Source: Orbilia blumenaviensis (Eukaryota > Ascomycota > Orbiliomycetes > Orbiliales > Orbiliaceae). Taken from it: 64,000 nt of DNA. A program made the position numbers and the translations under genes. The stretch is from NCBI GenBank assembly GCA_036872755.1, contig JAVHNS010000009.1:1054001-1118000 (forward strand), written 5' to 3'. Below the pieces are notes generated by a model. That model did not search any database and was not told the DNA's origin. It worked only from the letters and a program-made list of their open reading frames with translations. This document shows positions 61,418-64,000 of the stretch, piece by piece (positions within the stretch are counted from its first letter, which is position 1; the number at the start of each line of letters is the position of its first letter).

Positions 61418-62102
61418 CTAGCAATTGTAGGACGTAGTGCACCAGAAGCTCCCGATCTTGTCGTTCCAATTGTATGGTGCTCCCAAGGAAGTGTATTCTC
61501 GGAGGTCACCGAAACCAGGGTTGTGTATGACACATTTATAGCCATCCGGGCACTCACTTTCGCAGTATTTATCACTGGTACCAAACTTTTGTGAGTGGAG
61601 AAAGCTTTCGAATCGATATGGGGTGACTTACGTGTGGAGCACACAGCTAGTGCATTCATCTGGGCCAAAGGATGAGATTGTATGCCACCTGCAAATTTTA
61701 TTCGTATCAATACGATATCTCGTTGCTGTATTATGCCGCAAGGTTTGGTTAACTTACCAGGGAGCGTCTAGGCCAATGCACGTCTTCAGGGGCTGAACTT
61801 TATAGCCACAATTATTCCAACCAACGTCGAGGCAGATGTAGATCTAATTTTATTCGTGAAAGCGAGGTTTAGTGATTATGACTTCCGCGTTTCCAGAAAT
61901 TGATGATTGGGTGCCTTACGCCACCAGGAGTTCTCTTAGAGAGTGCAAGGTTAGTGTCTGTGCCATTGCCCCACAGGACCACGTCCTTTGCTAGGACTTC
62001 GGGGTGGTGCCTAAGTATCTCTTTAACTTCCTTCTCTTCAGGCGAAATAGCAGCGGCAAGGACCGATGCAGCGCCGAACAGTAACAAGCCAATAGATTTC
62101 AT
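61418..62102 (-). CDS. small secreted crystallin-like protein, paralogue B
   Basis: Preferred exons 62102-61920, 61843-61758, 61688-61632 and 61556-61418 give about 154 aa. Signal peptide 1-18, Kex2 Lys-Arg at 56-57, then TPGG. The mature part starts IYICLDVGWNNCGYKVQPL, followed by CIGLDAPWW and ISSFGPD (exon 3, 57 nt like the other two). The last exon encodes ECPDGYKCVIHNPGFGDLRE and WNDKIGSFWC. Exon 4 could instead start at 61585, adding FGTSDKYCES, but then the conserved exon 3 donor (GTAAGT) would not be in frame. That option needs an earlier GTGCTC donor or a frameshift. A 198-codon minus-strand frame across this locus (61114-61710) is in the wrong frame. Function unknown; paralogue of A and C. 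Confidence 0.75.
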
Positions 62103-62910
62103 AGTGAAATTATACGGAATTCCGTGCTAAGGCGTCCAATTGTGAACCTATTTTTCGTTAATTTTCCGAACGGGATATTTACTTGATGCGCTTGTTGGCT
62201 TGTTTTCGGGCAACAAATATATCAGAAAGAAGGCAATCTTTGTGTCAATTTATATGAATTATAGACATTCCAAAGTCCAAAACTCGTGAATATAGTTAAT
62301 TCAAGTTCCGATTTCATGTCATGTCATGCGGCTAAATGGAAGGTCGTAGAATGCAAAACTTATTACTCGCTGACCTTTGAGTTGGTAAGCTTATGATGAC
62401 TAGTAATGCGTATGTATCGACGGAAATTTGTCTGCATGAACACGCGGTAGGGTTTTTAAGCTGAGAAAATTCTTTTTAAGACAAAACATGGCCGAAAATC
62501 TATCGGGTTTCTCGGTTTCATCGGTTGTATGCCCAGGCGGCTTAAAACCAATCTTTCAATCACACTCGGAGTGCACAACTCCGATTCAAAAGACAGACCA
62601 CTTTTCGAATTTTATCATTCGGGGCCTTCTTTGATGAGAGTACAGTTTTCTTTGTGATAATTTCTTGATATTTCGCAATGATATGTAACTATTCGCGAAT
62701 GGTACATTGGGGGTATTGTTATCGGTTGGGAGGGTATTTCAGTCGGAGCAGTTCTGGGCGGGATAAAATCCTATGGGCCATGATTTGATCAAGAAAGGGA
62801 TGGATAATTATTGAGAATTTTGTTTAAAGAAAACAATTTTGTTCCCGTATCGTGATCGATTGGGATACCAGTGTCTCGGAGGTGAGGTCCATGAGTCTTA
62901 GCATCAAATC
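62103..62910. other. intergenic inside secreted-protein cluster
   Basis: AT-rich sequence with no gene seen. It holds the promoter of paralogue B and the 3' region of paralogue C. Confidence 0.45.
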
Positions 62911-63880
62911 CTAACAATGAATCCCAGCTGGACAACAGTCCTGCCCACTCCGATTGCAGGAGTTACAACACTGCCGGCAGTTAAACTCTGCAGCTGGAAG
63001 ACTGTCCTGGAAACACTGGGAAGTGATATCCACACCATAACATCTCCAAGAGCCGATTTGGTCGTTGAAGCCTTGGTTGCGTAAGTCCGGGCTGCCTGGC
63101 CAAAAGATCGTTGCTTTCTTCGCGGAATTATAGTCGCAATCTCTCGAGCTAGATTATGACGCCGATGATTTTAATAGGCCTATCGGTAGAAGCCCTATGA
63201 AAAGGGGCTTTGAGGGTATTCTGACCTGTATAGAATACAAGCTGTTCCTTTGTCGGGCCCGAAAGAAGAAATTGTATACAGCCTATCCGTAAATTAAGAT
63301 TTTAGTTTTTCAAAATGTGTACCCCCGATGCTGAAAAGCCTCTGGGTGCAAGACTCAACCACTTTTCCGTTAGGAGGGAACTCACCATGGCGCAGTGAGC
63401 ACAATACACTCAACCAGAGGCTGTACCTTATATCCCTTCTGACCTTGCCAGTTGATATCGGTGGTGATATATATCTATTGCCGATAAATTTAGTTAGCAA
63501 AATTTGGCATAATTATGGAACCATACCTCTACACTAAAATTTTCGTAGAGTAGGAAGTTAAGGCCGTCGATTAATCTGCCGGGAGCGGGTCGGTCGAGTT
63601 TGGCGGCCGACTTGGCTAGCATATGCATACTACAAATTTGAAGCGCCAGGAGACATGATAATACGAATAAACTAGAACTGCAAAACAAAACTAGGAAAAT
63701 AAGTGGGTAATGTGGGACTATTAGGATACTTACTCCACCGATGGTCCTTTTACCAAGACTTTTCGCGGGATTCAGTGAAAAGCTAGGCACAGAATTATCT
63801 GCAGGAGCGGCTATTGCTAGAAGGGTGAAAACTGCGCTGCCGAGAAGCAGATAAAAATTTAAAAAAGGTTTATACATCAT
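62911..63880 (-). CDS. small secreted crystallin-like protein, paralogue C with Cys-rich tail
   Basis: Exons 63880-63734, 63474-63386, 63282-63226 and 63148-62911 encode about 176 aa. Signal peptide 1-25, Kex2 Lys-Arg at 44-45, then TIGG. The mature part starts IYITTDINWQGQKGYKVQPL, then ECIVLTAPW and TISSFGPDKGTACILY. The last exon has RDCDYNSAKK, FWPGSPDLRNQ and FNDQIGSWRCYG, and continues into a tail with ten cysteines, including CRQCCNSC and DCCPAG, absent from A and B. Two cysteines conserved in A and B (MC/IC and DCGY/NCGY) are lost here, so the disulfide pattern has changed. Intron 1 (259 nt) is longer than in A or B. The last acceptor (CTAG at 63150-63149) was chosen over a GAG six bases later; both stay in frame. 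Confidence 0.8.
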
Positions 63881-64000
63881 ATTACAGGTTGTTTGCGAGA
63901 TCTTGTCCTAGAGTTTGTAGAAAGTTTTGGATTGGGACTGGAATAATTGGGGTGGACTTGGGCTACTTTAATATTAATGGGTTGCCCCAGGTCGGACCCT
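63881..64000. other. promoter of paralogue C, window edge
   Basis: The last 120 bases are the upstream region of paralogue C. The cluster could continue beyond the window. Confidence 0.4.

Noticed and set aside
61114..61710. 198-aa minus-strand frame across paralogue B
   Set aside because: It reads through introns in the wrong frame; the spliced product matches the other two paralogues instead.

Overview
The window looks like nuclear DNA of a filamentous ascomycete (Pezizomycotina). It has short GT-AG introns (about 55-110 nt), intron-split housekeeping genes typical of fungi (Stu1/CLASP, Tep1, Bos1, Ctk2, MrpL3, Mak32-like, alkaline ceramidase), AT-rich gene-poor gaps, and many secreted proteins with signal peptides and Kex2 sites. 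A nematode-trapping or otherwise secretome-rich lineage is possible, but the sequence does not fix the class. Most genes have several exons. I built the models by joining reading frames at consensus splice sites and checking that the total length stays in frame.

Layout: 0.7-4.6 kb holds a large secreted subtilisin-like protease. 5.0-6.3 kb holds an N2227-type carnosine N-methyltransferase homologue. 6.9-12.2 kb is a gene-poor, AT-rich tract with one small cysteine-rich secreted protein at 9.9 kb. 12.2-30.1 kb is a conserved core: Ctk2 cyclin, mitochondrial ribosomal protein L3 (mL44), a mitochondrial rhodanese, alkaline ceramidase, a PTEN/Tep1 lipid phosphatase, a Stu1/CLASP microtubule protein, and a Mak32-like PfkB-family kinase. 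30.9-37.6 kb holds two Ifi-6-16/ISG12-family membrane genes around an unrecognised gene. The second ISG12 gene is fused to a kinase C-lobe-like region. 38.2-44.0 kb carries an alcohol O-acetyltransferase family protein, the Bos1 SNARE and a cytochrome P450. 45.6-48.1 kb is a multi-pass membrane protein interrupted by an in-frame stop. 49.5-55.1 kb is a very large GH55 beta-1,3-glucanase with a nuclease-like C-terminal region. 57 kb has a small bZIP-like factor.

The most striking find is at 59.3-63.9 kb. Three paralogous small secreted proteins lie in tandem on the minus strand, each split into four short exons so that ordinary ORF calling misses them. All three have a signal peptide, a Kex2 cut just before a Gly-Gly, a W...GYKV...L..C...APW block, an invariant 57-nt third exon encoding IS-x-x-GPD, and a variable C-terminal half. 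They look like a fast-evolving beta/gamma-crystallin-like effector or antimicrobial family. That functional reading is inference.
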